NCBI GenBank assembly: GCA_964531335.1 | Contig: CAZHEV010000009.1 | Coordinates: forward strand, 62,001-126,000 | Source of the DNA: CAZHEV01 sp964531335 [NCBI: uncultured bacterium] | Lineage (GTDB): Bacteria; Eisenbacteria; RBG-16-71-46; CAZHEV01 | Direction: 5' to 3' | Length of the DNA stretch: 64,000 bases | In this document: piece by piece, positions 48,063-58,982 of the stretch | Position numbering within the stretch: position 1 is the stretch's first letter | Layout: each line of letters starts with the position of its first letter | Program-made: the position numbers and the translations under genes | The notes under the pieces: generated by a model | What the model was told of the DNA's origin: nothing | Seen by the model: only the letters and a program-made list of their open reading frames with translations | Databases searched by the model: none

Positions 48063-49553
48063 CTAGGCTTCTTTTTCCTCGTGCTTTTCGCCGTCAAAGC
48101 TGAAGATCTTCTTCTTGCCCTCCACCGACGTCTCCAGGTTAACGGGCCGCCCCCATATCCTCTGCACGTTGGCGATCGTGTCCTTCGCCTCGGGGATCTT
48201 CAGGTCCACACCCTCGTGCATGTGCGAGAGCAGCAGCTCCCCCCTGTTTCCGTAATTGCCGTCGGTGACATAGATCAACGGCCGCCCCATGTTGGTCAGG
48301 CCGAACAGCAATTGCCTCTTGATATCGCCGAAGCTCCGCCCGGCTATTTCGAATTGCTTCGTCTTCTTGTTGTACTCGAACGTGAACAGCTTATGGTCTC
48401 TGCAGAACTCCTCCGTAAGGAACTCGTCTATGAAAGTGACGTCGTTGTAAAGCCGCCTCACCGAGAATATTTTCTCGAGCCCCAGGCCCAGCTTCAAATC
48501 CCACCTCTTCCGCGCGGTCATGTCTTCGCACTCGTCGTACTCTTTCCCGAACTTGCCCTTGTTCCAGCGGTCCTCGATGTCGCGGAACAGCGCCAGCCCC
48601 AGGGCGTACGGATTAAGGCGTCCCGGCCTGGTGCTTACCGTCCCGGAATGCCTGTCGGCGTAATCGACCACCTCGCTGTCATTGAGCACGCTCCTGGTCA
48701 TGATCCTGGAGTGCCAGAACGTCGCCCAGCCTTCGTTCATGATCTTGGTCTGTCCCTGCGGGGCGAAGTAATAGCTCTCCTCCCGGACCATCGAAAGCAG
48801 GTCCCTCTGCCAGCCGGCGAGCTGTGCGTGCTCGATCAGGAACAGCAGAATGTCCTTCTCCGGATCGGTCGGGAACTTGCGCTCCTTGAGGCGTTTCTCC
48901 TCGAGGGCCTTCCTCTGGCCTTCGATGTAGTTCTCGGGGTTGATGTACCTGTCCATGTAGGACTTGCTCTTCATCTTTCCGATTCCGCCGCCGCCGGGGT
49001 CCTTCTCCTTGGCCGCCGTCCGCTTAGGCCGCCTCTCTATGAACAGCGAATGATGGTCGATCAGGTCGTCTATGCTCAGGCAGCGATCCAGGAACTCCTC
49101 CACGGCTTCGGCGCCGTGCTTCTCGGCGTATCTCCGCACCCTGGCTCCGTGGTTGGCGACCTCGTCCACCATCTTGCGATTGGTCTTCGAGAACCAGTAG
49201 TTGTTCTTGAAGAAGTCCGAGTGCGCAAAGACGTGGGCTATCACCATCTTCTGCTCCACGGAATCGTTGCACTCCAGCAGATACGCGTAGCAGGGATCGT
49301 TGTTTATCACCAGCTCGTAGATCTTCTGGAGGCCGTATCGGTAGCCCTTGCTTACCCGCTCGTATTCCATTCCAAACTGCCAGTGGGGATAGCGGTTGGG
49401 GAATCCCCCGTAGCTCGCCACCTCGTTCATCTGGTTGAAGTCGACGATCTCGAATACGGTCTCGAAGAAGTCCAGGCCGTAGCTGCGGGCTATGGCCGCG
49501 ATGTCCCCGGTGACCTTTCTTACTTCCATCTCCGGACTCATGGTGTTTATCAC
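48063..49553 (-). CDS. SpoVR family protein
   Basis: 496 aa. Family motifs: DFFETVFEIVDFNQMNEVA, GGFPNRYPHWQFGMEYER, NEGWATFWHSRIM and TRPGRLNPYALGLALFRDI. Known as SpoVR in Bacillus (cortex formation) and YcgB in E. coli (a stress gene). Molecular role unknown. GTG 49553 is used (GGAGG about 12 nt upstream) with ATG 49541 as alternative. Operon order prkA-yeaH-spoVR is the widespread one. Confidence 0.95.
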   Translation of the reverse strand: MINTMSPEMEVRKVTGDIAAIARSYGLDFFETVFEIVDFNQMNEVASYGGFPNRYPHWQFGMEYERVSKGYRYGLQKIYELVINNDPCYAYLLECNDSVEQKMVIAHVFAHSDFFKNNYWFSKTNRKMVDEVANHGARVRRYAEKHGAEAVEEFLDRCLSIDDLIDHHSLFIERRPKRTAAKEKDPGGGGIGKMKSKSYMDRYINPENYIEGQRKALEEKRLKERKFPTDPEKDILLFLIEHAQLAGWQRDLLSMVREESYYFAPQGQTKIMNEGWATFWHSRIMTRSVLNDSEVVDYADRHSGTVSTRPGRLNPYALGLALFRDIEDRWNKGKFGKEYDECEDMTARKRWDLKLGLGLEKIFSVRRLYNDVTFIDEFLTEEFCRDHKLFTFEYNKKTKQFEIAGRSFGDIKRQLLFGLTNMGRPLIYVTDGNYGNRGELLLSHMHEGVDLKIPEAKDTIANVQRIWGRPVNLETSVEGKKKIFSFDGEKHEEKEA

Positions 49554-49594
49554 GCCTTTGTGCCCTCCGGGGGGACGGGCGGTTCAGAAAACCA

Positions 49595-50698
49595 TCAGCG
49601 CCCTTTGCCCAAGAACGCCTTTATGGAATCGTAAACGGCATCCTTGTCCTTGATCTCCGACGTCGTTACCTTCTCCTCGTCCGCGAACTTGGCGTCGAGG
49701 TCCTTTATGAACCGGCCCGACCCGTAGGCGCTCTCGACCTGCCCGTAGCAGATCAAGTTGGCCTTCGGGATCATCGCCTCCTCTATCAGCTTCAAACACT
49801 CCTCGGTGTCGCCGCCCCCCCAATTGTCCCCGTCGGAGAAGTGGAAGACGTAAATGTTCCACTCGGAGGGGGGGAACTCGGCGTCGATGAGCTTGTTGCA
49901 GAGTTGAAAAGCGGACGAGATCTTGGTGCCGCCGGATTCCCTGGTGTGATAGAAAGTGTCGCGGTCGACCAGGTACGCCAGGGCGTCGTGGACTATGTAT
50001 CTGGTCTCGATGTTATTGTACTGCGACCTGAGCCAGGTGTCGATCCAGAAGGCCTCGATTCTCACTATTTCCTTCTGCTGATCCCCCATGGATCCGGAGA
50101 CGTCCATCATGTACACGATTGCGGCGTTGCTCTCCGGGTTCCGCGTGACCTTCCATGAGCGGTAGCGCTTGTCCTCGCGAATCGGCACTATGACCGGATC
50201 CAGGGGGTTGTAGGTACCCGAGACTATCTGCCTCTTGAGGGCCGCCTTGAACGTCCTGCGGAAGTGCCGCAGGGACTCCGGCCCGGCGCTCCTTATGCCG
50301 GTATAGCGCTGCTTTTCCTCTACGATGTTCTTCACCCCGCGCGGTTCGATGTTGGGAAGCTCGAGCTCTTCCCCCAGCATCCGCGCGAGCTCTTCGAGGC
50401 TGACGTCGACCTCCAGGATGTGGGCGCCCGGCGCCTCGCCGGCGGCGCCGGAATCGTCGCCATCGGCGGGGCCGAGCGGTGTTCCGGGCTCGCCGTCGCC
50501 CTGGCCCACTCCGCCGACCTCCTTGAACCCGTATCGAAAATGGGGGAGGACGACCTGCGGAACCGGAATGCTGATTACGTCCTTCCCTCGCCTTCCGATC
50601 ATCTCACCCTGGGAGATGTACTTCCGCAGCTCTTTCTTGATCTTGCCTCTGACTATTTGTTTGAAGCGGCTGTGGTCTTTCTCGATCTTCAGAATCAT
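49595..50698 (-). CDS. yeaH: YeaH/YhbH family VWA protein (DUF444)
   Basis: 367 aa. Basic N-terminus ([21 protein letters not shown]), a Gly-rich linker (65-90), and a C-terminal von Willebrand A-like domain with the metal site DVSGSMGD and [10 protein letters not shown]. Partner of the PrkA kinase in E. coli yeaGH and Bacillus prkA-yhbH. Probably an adaptor. It lies 86 nt after prkA. Confidence 0.95.
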   Translation of the reverse strand: MILKIEKDHSRFKQIVRGKIKKELRKYISQGEMIGRRGKDVISIPVPQVVLPHFRYGFKEVGGVGQGDGEPGTPLGPADGDDSGAAGEAPGAHILEVDVSLEELARMLGEELELPNIEPRGVKNIVEEKQRYTGIRSAGPESLRHFRRTFKAALKRQIVSGTYNPLDPVIVPIREDKRYRSWKVTRNPESNAAIVYMMDVSGSMGDQQKEIVRIEAFWIDTWLRSQYNNIETRYIVHDALAYLVDRDTFYHTRESGGTKISSAFQLCNKLIDAEFPPSEWNIYVFHFSDGDNWGGGDTEECLKLIEEAMIPKANLICYGQVESAYGSGRFIKDLDAKFADEEKVTTSEIKDKDAVYDSIKAFLGKGR

Positions 50699-50784
50699 GA
50701 TCGGCCACCATATGCCTCTCTTTCACCCGGTCCCCGCGCCCGCCCGCGGGCGGGCTTCGGGCCGCGGCGCGGTTCCCGCCCGGG

Positions 50785-52860
<2,076 letters not shown>

Positions 52861-52957
52861 TTGGCCGTCCCTCCGTTCCAAGCCGGCGTCGCGGCCGGCC
52901 AGACACTCTCCGATGCGCCGATCCTCCACCTACTATTTAGATCGACTTCAAGCCCTT

Positions 52958-52972
52958 GCAGTTGCTGGGCCA
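52958..52972 (-). promoter_or_regulatory. Sigma54-like promoter of the prkA operon
   Basis: Minus strand TGGCCC-AGCAA-CTGC: the invariant GG and GC are correctly spaced, and 8 of the 10 consensus positions of TGGCAC-N5-TTGC match. It predicts a start about 85 nt before ATG 52860. E. coli yeaGH is nitrogen-regulated through sigma54, which fits. No other feature is evident in 52973-53322. Confidence 0.5.
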
Positions 52973-53322
52973 TGCCGGCAACCGGAGTCCGCCGGGCTCA
53001 TGCAACGTCAAAGGCGGAGTCCGGGGCTCAACATCAACGCAGCGCAGACGCCGGAAGCGCAACCTCTTGCGCTCGAGCGTCTACTTGCCTATATCGGCAA
53101 TGGCTTAGACAAGCTGCACCAGGTACGTGGAAAGAGTTTCCAGGGCGGGATCGCGGGACCTGGGACCGCCGGTTTCTACCCAGAACGGCGCCGCGAGCGG
53201 AAAGAAAATTGCCACCGGACCTACGGCCGGGAATCGCTCAATCTAATGCCAAAACTAAGCCTAGCCCCGCCGGGGCCACCGGGGCGGGCTCCCCCGGACG
53301 CCGGGCGCGGTCGGCGGCGGCC

Positions 53323-54162
53323 TCAGCCGAGCAGCTCCGAGAGCAGATCGACCATGGTCACCAGGTCGAGGACGTTGTGGTGGAAGACCGGCACGAGCTG
53401 GTAGGGATCGCCGGTTCTCACGAACCTGTGATAGATCCCCGGTATCTGATCGCCCGGGACGTCGCCCCACCTGCGCTGCTTGCATATCTCCCATTCGAGA
53501 GTCTTCAGGCGGCAATCGGTGACCTCGCCCTTCCACCTGCGCCTGCACCAGTGAAGCAGATCCACGTGCGGCTTTCCATCGACGCATGACATGTCGAGCC
53601 TGTGATACGCGGCCCTCTCCCTGAGAAACGGCACGTCGTAGGACTTCCCGTTGAAAGTCACGAGAGCGTCGCACGAGGCCAAGAGCTTGCGGCACTCGAC
53701 CAGCACGGCCTTTTCCTCGGAATAGTCCCTGGCGAAAAGCTGCCTCACCACGAAGTCGGACGGAGTGGGGGACATGAAGCCGGCGAGAAAGAGAACGGAG
53801 CCGTGCAAGCCCGTCGTCTCCAGATCGAGGAACAGCGCCCGCCGCGCGGTGGAGCCTATGTCCTCGAGCAAGGCCGCCCCGAGCTCCCAGGACGGCGCGG
53901 CGGCGCCGGACTCTATGACCCGGTAGCCTTTTCGCAACGAGCCGGCGTTGTCCCTGAACCGGGAAAGCGCGCACTCGTGAACGAACATCGGCCCCGCTTC
54001 CGTGACCAGCTCACCGCCCGGCAGGTAATCATCGACCCCGGCGGCTTCACGCAGGAGCCGGCCCTCCGAGGCGGAGACCGCCTCCGGCCCGACCAACTCG
54101 CCGGACCCAAGGCCTTCCGAGATCAGTCTTGAGAGCCCGTCATTAAGCCTGGCCGAGTACAT
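53323..54162 (-). CDS. mrfB: RNase H-like exonuclease, MrfB/YprB family
   Basis: 279 aa from ATG 54162, chosen for GGAGG 7 nt upstream; it overlaps the end of the helicase gene by 20 nt. A DnaQ-like 3'-5' exonuclease fold at about 110-270: ExoI LFLDLETTGLHGS with Asp and Glu, ExoII VTFNGKSYDVPFLRERAAY, ExoIII HHNVLDLVTMVDLLSELL. B. subtilis MrfB works with the helicase MrfA in repairing mitomycin C damage. The gene pair and order match. The N-terminal 100 residues are variable. Confidence 0.9.
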   Translation of the reverse strand: MYSARLNDGLSRLISEGLGSGELVGPEAVSASEGRLLREAAGVDDYLPGGELVTEAGPMFVHECALSRFRDNAGSLRKGYRVIESGAAAPSWELGAALLEDIGSTARRALFLDLETTGLHGSVLFLAGFMSPTPSDFVVRQLFARDYSEEKAVLVECRKLLASCDALVTFNGKSYDVPFLRERAAYHRLDMSCVDGKPHVDLLHWCRRRWKGEVTDCRLKTLEWEICKQRRWGDVPGDQIPGIYHRFVRTGDPYQLVPVFHHNVLDLVTMVDLLSELLG

Positions 54163-56566
54163 CGCTCTTCCTCCGGTGGCTCCCGCCAAGCGCTTCGCGT
54201 CCGCTTCCCCGGCCCAGCATCTCCCGCAAGAGAAACGCCGCCGCCTCCTTGCTGGGAATCGGCCGGCCGTATCCTACGTCCGGGTCCTGCTGCTGCGGCG
54301 GAATCAGTACCGGCAGTCCGACGCACGAGGGACAGCCGTACGCGCAGTCGCACTCGCCCACCAGCTCCAGGCACGCCCCCAGAACCTCCTCCAGGGCCGC
54401 GTATGCCCTCTCCGCGAAGCCCATTCCGCCGGGATACCTGTCGTAGATGAACAGCGAGGGCGAGCCGGTGTTGGAGCTATCGATGACCCCGCCGACGTCG
54501 GTCCTGTCGCACATGCATTGGACCGGGAGCACGGTGATCAGGAGATTTCTGATACCCGCCATTCCCTCGATCGGGTTCATGCCCGCGGCTCTCGCCGCGC
54601 CGAGAGTCTCCGGAGACGGAACGAGCCAGGCCGCCCTGGTTTTGATTCTGAGCCTGGGAAGATCGAGCTTCTTGTGACCGACGGTCTCCAGCGTGTAGAA
54701 CCTCACCTTCTTGAAGGCCACCGTCTGCCACGACACCTCCGCGTCGCCGAAGCAGACGGTCTCGCGCCTCCAGGCCTTCCTATCCGTCTCGGCCATGACG
54801 ACTATCCCGTTGTCCAGGACCGGCTGGGTGTAGTAGTCCACTTGCCGCGCTTCCACCGCGGCCGCCTTCATTTCGAGGTCCAGATCCTTCACGAAGTAAG
54901 TCCTGCCTTCGTGGAGGTAGATCGCCTCGGGATAGACGACCTCAAGCGCGGAGATCCCGTCGACGGTGCCTATGATCGTCTTCTCGCGGTCCGAATCGAA
55001 GATGGTGTACGTCTCGTCGGACATGGTTCTGAGGCCGACCTCGCCCGCCGGGAAATCGCCGCACGCCCAGTAGTACTCGGAGCCGATCCGCTTGGCCTTG
55101 TTCTCCCGCTCGAGGAGCTCCAGCACTTTCACGGGTAGCGGGCCGGGGAAAAACTCCCGGTCAGCGGGCCCGACCGGCAGCTCCCTCGCCGCGCACGCGA
55201 GCTGCCCGGCGAGTATGTAGGGGTTGCCGGGGTCGATCACCGCGTTCTCCGGAGACTTGCCGAAGAAGTACTCGGGGTGGCGCATGAGATACTGATCGTT
55301 GGGGTCGTTGTAACCGACGACCATCACCAGGGCCTCCTCCCCCCTTCGCCCCGCCCTGCCCGCCTGCTGCCAGGTGCTCGCTATGGTCGGCGGGAAGCCT
55401 ATCATCAAGCAAGCGCCCAGTCCGCCCACGTCTATGCCCAGCTCCAGAGCGTTCGTGGAGACGACGCCCAGCAGCTCGCCGCTGAACAGCTTCCTCTCGA
55501 TCTCCCGCCTCTCCCTGGGGAGGTAGCCGCCCCTGTAAGGGCTGATCTTGTCCGCCAGGGACGGGTCGAGCTTCAGCAGGCTCTCCCTCGCGTACTTGTA
55601 TATGACCTCGGCCGTCACCCTGGCCTTTGTGAAGACTATCGTCTGGACCCCTCTTCGCACGAGGTCGACCAGGAAGCCCATTCCCTCCACGTTGGAGCTT
55701 CTTCTCTGCGAGCGGCTCTCGTCTATGTAATCGGGATTCCAGAAGACGAAGCGCTTCCGGGGCCGGGGCGAGCCGTCCTCGTCTATCAACTCCACCCGCA
55801 GGCCGGTCAGGCCCTCAGCCAGCTCCCTGGGGTTCCTGATGGTGGCCGAGCAGCAGATAAACCGCGGCGACGAGCCGTAGTGCCTGCACACGCGCCTGAG
55901 CCTTCTCAGCACGTTGGCGACGTGGGAGCCGAAGACTCCCCTGTAAGTGTGGATCTCGTCCACGACGACGTACTTGAGATTGGAGAAGAACCGGCTCCAC
56001 CTGGCGTGGTAGGGCAGTATGCCTTGGTGCAGCATGTCGGGGTTGGTCAGAATGATCGAGGCCGACGCCCTCAGCTTCCTTCTAGAAGACGGAGCGGTGT
56101 CGCCGTCGTAGGCGCCCGCCTTGACCCTCGCCCCCGGCGCGCCCATTTCGGACGTAAACGCGGCCAGCGACCTGAGCTGATCCTGGGCAAGCGCCTTGGT
56201 CGGAAAAACCATCAGCGTGGTGGCGAGATCGTCATCCAGGCAGCTTTCCACGGAGGGCACCGTATAACAGAGGCTCTTCCCGCTCGCCGTGCCTGAGACC
56301 ACGACGACGTTGCGGCCTTCTCTGACGCGCTCCATCGCCGTCGCCTGGTGAACGTAGAGAGAGCTTATCCCCCCGGCGGCCAGGGCGGAATCGACGGAGG
56401 GATGAAGCGGCGCCGAGAGCTCGCCGTACCTGGCCCCCCTGGCCGGGAGCACCTCCATGTGCACCAGCTCGCGGCCGTATTTCGCGCCGTTTCGAATCTT
56501 GTCCAGGAAGCCCTGCACGCCGTCGGCGCCGCGGCCGGCTTCAGCTCTCTTGCGCCCCACCATCAC
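54143..56566 (-). CDS. mrfA: DEAD/DEAH-box helicase MrfA/YprA family with DUF1998
   Basis: 807 aa. Superfamily 2 helicase: Q-like region SSLYVHQATAMERV, Walker A VSGTASGKSLCY, TNPDMLH, DEIH box VVDEIHTYRG, motif III CSATIRNP, motif VI QQAGRAGRRGE. The C-terminal DUF1998 region has the four-Cys zinc site ECDCAYGCPSC, and an upstream CMCDRTDVGGV. MrfA is a 3'-5' DNA helicase in interstrand-crosslink repair in B. subtilis. GTG 56566 is used; ATG 56563 and GTG 56560 are nearby alternatives. 70 nt downstream of the DUF72 gene. Confidence 0.94.
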   Translation of the reverse strand: MMVGRKRAEAGRGADGVQGFLDKIRNGAKYGRELVHMEVLPARGARYGELSAPLHPSVDSALAAGGISSLYVHQATAMERVREGRNVVVVSGTASGKSLCYTVPSVESCLDDDLATTLMVFPTKALAQDQLRSLAAFTSEMGAPGARVKAGAYDGDTAPSSRRKLRASASIILTNPDMLHQGILPYHARWSRFFSNLKYVVVDEIHTYRGVFGSHVANVLRRLRRVCRHYGSSPRFICCSATIRNPRELAEGLTGLRVELIDEDGSPRPRKRFVFWNPDYIDESRSQRRSSNVEGMGFLVDLVRRGVQTIVFTKARVTAEVIYKYARESLLKLDPSLADKISPYRGGYLPRERREIERKLFSGELLGVVSTNALELGIDVGGLGACLMIGFPPTIASTWQQAGRAGRRGEEALVMVVGYNDPNDQYLMRHPEYFFGKSPENAVIDPGNPYILAGQLACAARELPVGPADREFFPGPLPVKVLELLERENKAKRIGSEYYWACGDFPAGEVGLRTMSDETYTIFDSDREKTIIGTVDGISALEVVYPEAIYLHEGRTYFVKDLDLEMKAAAVEARQVDYYTQPVLDNGIVVMAETDRKAWRRETVCFGDAEVSWQTVAFKKVRFYTLETVGHKKLDLPRLRIKTRAAWLVPSPETLGAARAAGMNPIEGMAGIRNLLITVLPVQCMCDRTDVGGVIDSSNTGSPSLFIYDRYPGGMGFAERAYAALEEVLGACLELVGECDCAYGCPSCVGLPVLIPPQQQDPDVGYGRPIPSKEAAAFLLREMLGRGSGREALGGSHRRKSDVLGQA

Positions 56567-56636
56567 CTCGAAATGGAAGCGGTGCCCCGCCCCCGTTACC
56601 GCGAGGACCGCTCCCGCGCGGGCCGGTCCTCGTCGG

Positions 56637-57455
56637 TCACGCGAGCTTCAACAGATCCTTCATGAGCTTGGCGTTGCTCGCCGCCTGGCCCGCGTGGCAG
56701 TTGTTGAAAAACACGTAGGTCTTCTTCGCCTCGGAGGCGAGCTTGCGGATCTTGACCACCCACTCCTTCAGCTCCTCCTCCGAGTACCTGTAGTCGTATC
56801 TGTCGCCGCCCCCGCCCCGCCTCCACCAGTTGGCCGAGTTTCTGCCGTGCAATCTCACATAACCCGTGTCGCCGGTCCTTTCAACGATGGAGGGAACGAG
56901 GCCTTTCAGGCGGGGCTCGTCGACGCAACAGTATCCCATGTCGAGCCGCCTAAGGAGGGAGAAAGTGTCACCGTCGATCCACCCGGCGTTGCGGAACTCG
57001 ACGAAGAGCGGTATTTCGGGAAGGTTCTCCCTGAGCCCGCTGAGGTGCGCGGTGGTGCGCGGCGCTTTCTTGAAACCCCATGGGAACTGCAACAACACCC
57101 CGGAGAACTTTCCCGCCTCCCTGATGGGACGGATGGCTTCAAGAAACCCGGCGTACGCGCTCCTGTCGGCGTCGAGGCCGTGCGTCATCGACTTGTGCGC
57201 CTTTATCACGAACTCGAAGCCGGCGGGGGTCTTCTTCTCCATCTGAAACAGGACGGCCGGATGCGGGATCCTATAATAGGTGGAGTTGACCTCCACGACC
57301 GGAAAATGATTCACGTAATATGAGAGCATGTCCCCTTTTCTAATCCCCGGGGGATAGAAGGGCCCTATCCAATCAGCGAAGCTGTAGCCGGACGTACCGA
57401 CCATGATCTCGCCGGGGGTGTCGCCCGCCGGGTGTGTGCTGCTTGGCTCCCGCAA
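56637..57455 (-). CDS. DUF72 family protein
   Basis: 272 aa, TTG start after GGGAGG; ATG 57404 (MVGTSGYSFADW) is a shorter alternative. TIM-barrel-like DUF72: VGTSGYSFADWIGPFYPPG, EVNSTYYRIP, FEFVIKAHKSMTH, GVLLQFPWGFK, FVEFRNAGW, YVRLHGRN and VFFNNCHAGQAASNA. Function unknown; related to YecE of E. coli. It begins 10 nt after the dinB stop, so it sits inside a DNA-repair operon here. Confidence 0.93.
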   Translation of the reverse strand: MREPSSTHPAGDTPGEIMVGTSGYSFADWIGPFYPPGIRKGDMLSYYVNHFPVVEVNSTYYRIPHPAVLFQMEKKTPAGFEFVIKAHKSMTHGLDADRSAYAGFLEAIRPIREAGKFSGVLLQFPWGFKKAPRTTAHLSGLRENLPEIPLFVEFRNAGWIDGDTFSLLRRLDMGYCCVDEPRLKGLVPSIVERTGDTGYVRLHGRNSANWWRRGGGGDRYDYRYSEEELKEWVVKIRKLASEAKKTYVFFNNCHAGQAASNAKLMKDLLKLA

Positions 57456-57465
57456 TCGCCTCCCC

Positions 57466-58641
57466 CTATCTTCTTCTCAGGGCGCCCGCCCTGACGAGGA
57501 CGTTGTCACCGAACTTGTCCCTCAATGAATCGATCGAGGAAATCAGCCCTCTCCTCCCCGCCTGGTCGAGGAACATCTGTCCCACGCCCGCGCCGCCGTA
57601 GTCCAGGCTCGAGGCCTTCACTCCCACCAATCTCAGCATTCTTCCGTCGCGGTTCTCCCTCAACAATCTCGAGGCGACGCGAAATATCTCCATGTCGTCG
57701 TTGGTGCGACCGGCCAAGGTCTTCTGCCTGGTGATAGTGGAAAAATCCTTGAACCTGAGCTTAACGCACACCGTTCTCGCGCTGCAATCGTGCTTCCTCA
57801 GCCGCCTGCCGACTTGATCGCAAAGCCTCAGCAGGATCCGGTCCAGCTCGTCCGCGTCTCCGATATCCATACTGAAGGTGTGCTCGTGTCCCATGGACTT
57901 CGCCTCTATACCCACGTCGTAAGGGATCACCGGGGTGTTGTCCCCGCCCCACGCGATCGAACGAAGCCCGTCTCCGTTCTCGCCCATGTGACTTCTCAAA
58001 AGCCCCTCGGGGGCTTTCGCGATCTGCTCGACGCAGAAGATACCCAATCCATTTAGGAGGTCCCTGGTTTTCTCGCCGACTCCCCAGAGCCTATCCACCG
58101 GCTCCTTCCAGAATATCCTCCTGAACTGGTCGAGGTCCTCGATAACGACCAGGCCGTCAGGCTTCTCCAGGGAGGAAGCCATCTTGGCTACGTACTTGTT
58201 AGGTCCGATGCCGATCGAGGCGGTGAGCAGGGGAAAGCTCTCTTTCACGGCCGATTTGATCCGGCAGGCCGTCCGGCGAGCAGAGGCGAAATCCTCACAT
58301 CCGGATCCATTCAGGTCCAGATAAGCCTCGTCGATGCTGAAAGGCTCGACCGCCCGCGTGAACATTGTGTAGATCTTGAGCAGGCGAAGTGAGTAATAGA
58401 CGTACTTCCTCGCGTCTCCCTGGAAGAACACTCCTTCGGGACAAAGACGCTTCGCCTCGGAGGCCGGCATGCCGGAATCGATGCCGTACTTTCGAGCCTC
58501 GTAGGACGCGGTCGAAACCACGCTCCTTCCGGCGGGGTCACCGCATATGATCAAGGGCCTGCCCCGAAGGCTCGGATTGCACATCTGCTCGATCGAGGCG
58601 AAAAAGGCGTTCATGTCTATGTGGGCGATGATCCTGGGCAA
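57466..58641 (-). CDS. dinB: DNA polymerase IV (Y-family, lesion bypass)
   Basis: 391 aa, TTG start with AGGAGG 8 nt upstream. Palm-domain catalytic acidic residues in IAHIDMNAFFASIEQ and FSIDEAYLDLNG; finger residues STASYEARKYGI; helix-hairpin-helix thumb with RLWGVGEKTRDLLNGLG; little-finger domain at the C-terminus (SMGHEHTFSMDI, CVKLRFKDFSTITRQ). No C-terminal beta-clamp motif is obvious. First gene of dinB-DUF72-mrfA-mrfB, behind a palindromic operator candidate. Confidence 0.96.
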   Translation of the reverse strand: MPRIIAHIDMNAFFASIEQMCNPSLRGRPLIICGDPAGRSVVSTASYEARKYGIDSGMPASEAKRLCPEGVFFQGDARKYVYYSLRLLKIYTMFTRAVEPFSIDEAYLDLNGSGCEDFASARRTACRIKSAVKESFPLLTASIGIGPNKYVAKMASSLEKPDGLVVIEDLDQFRRIFWKEPVDRLWGVGEKTRDLLNGLGIFCVEQIAKAPEGLLRSHMGENGDGLRSIAWGGDNTPVIPYDVGIEAKSMGHEHTFSMDIGDADELDRILLRLCDQVGRRLRKHDCSARTVCVKLRFKDFSTITRQKTLAGRTNDDMEIFRVASRLLRENRDGRMLRLVGVKASSLDYGGAGVGQMFLDQAGRRGLISSIDSLRDKFGDNVLVRAGALRRR

Positions 58642-58650
58642 GGCTGTATC

Positions 58651-58676
58651 CTCCTGGACCTGGGGCGATCCAGGAG
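58651..58676 (-). promoter_or_regulatory. Hairpin hiding the dinB ribosome site
   Basis: In the dinB transcript CTCCTGGA pairs with TCCAGGAG (8 bp, 10-nt loop), and the AGGAG of the 3' arm is part of the ribosome binding site. This could hold back translation until melted or bound. Confidence 0.5.
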
Positions 58677-58682
58677 AGCCTA

Positions 58683-58698
58683 CTATACATATGTATAG
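58683..58698. promoter_or_regulatory. 16-bp perfect palindrome, candidate SOS/LexA-type operator
   Basis: CTATACATATGTATAG, centred about 50 nt before the dinB start. The CTAT-N8-ATAG layout resembles the E. coli LexA box (CTGT-N8-ACAG) with changed half-sites. Its position before a lesion-bypass polymerase supports a damage-response repressor site. AT-rich, so it could also include a -10. The further sequence to 58982 shows no gene. Confidence 0.6.
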
Positions 58699-58982
58699 AT
58701 TACAATAGAGTGTTTCAGAGGGAGGTCGATCGGCTTATATGCTGCAATATAACAAGTTATCCGAACAGGTCGCGCTCCGTCCCGCAACGCTCAAGGACAC
58801 TGGAGGCTTCCCCTGACCTCCACCACTACGTACTCCATCGGGATCGATCTTTCCGCGGCCGCGCCGTCGGCGGCGAGGGGGCGAGCGCGCCCATGACCTG
58901 TGGATCGCAGGCGCCTCGAAGGCGTCGAGATCGTCCGGAGACAACGCGCCGCCGTAGTTGTACAGGGGGGAGCCGTCGCCCT

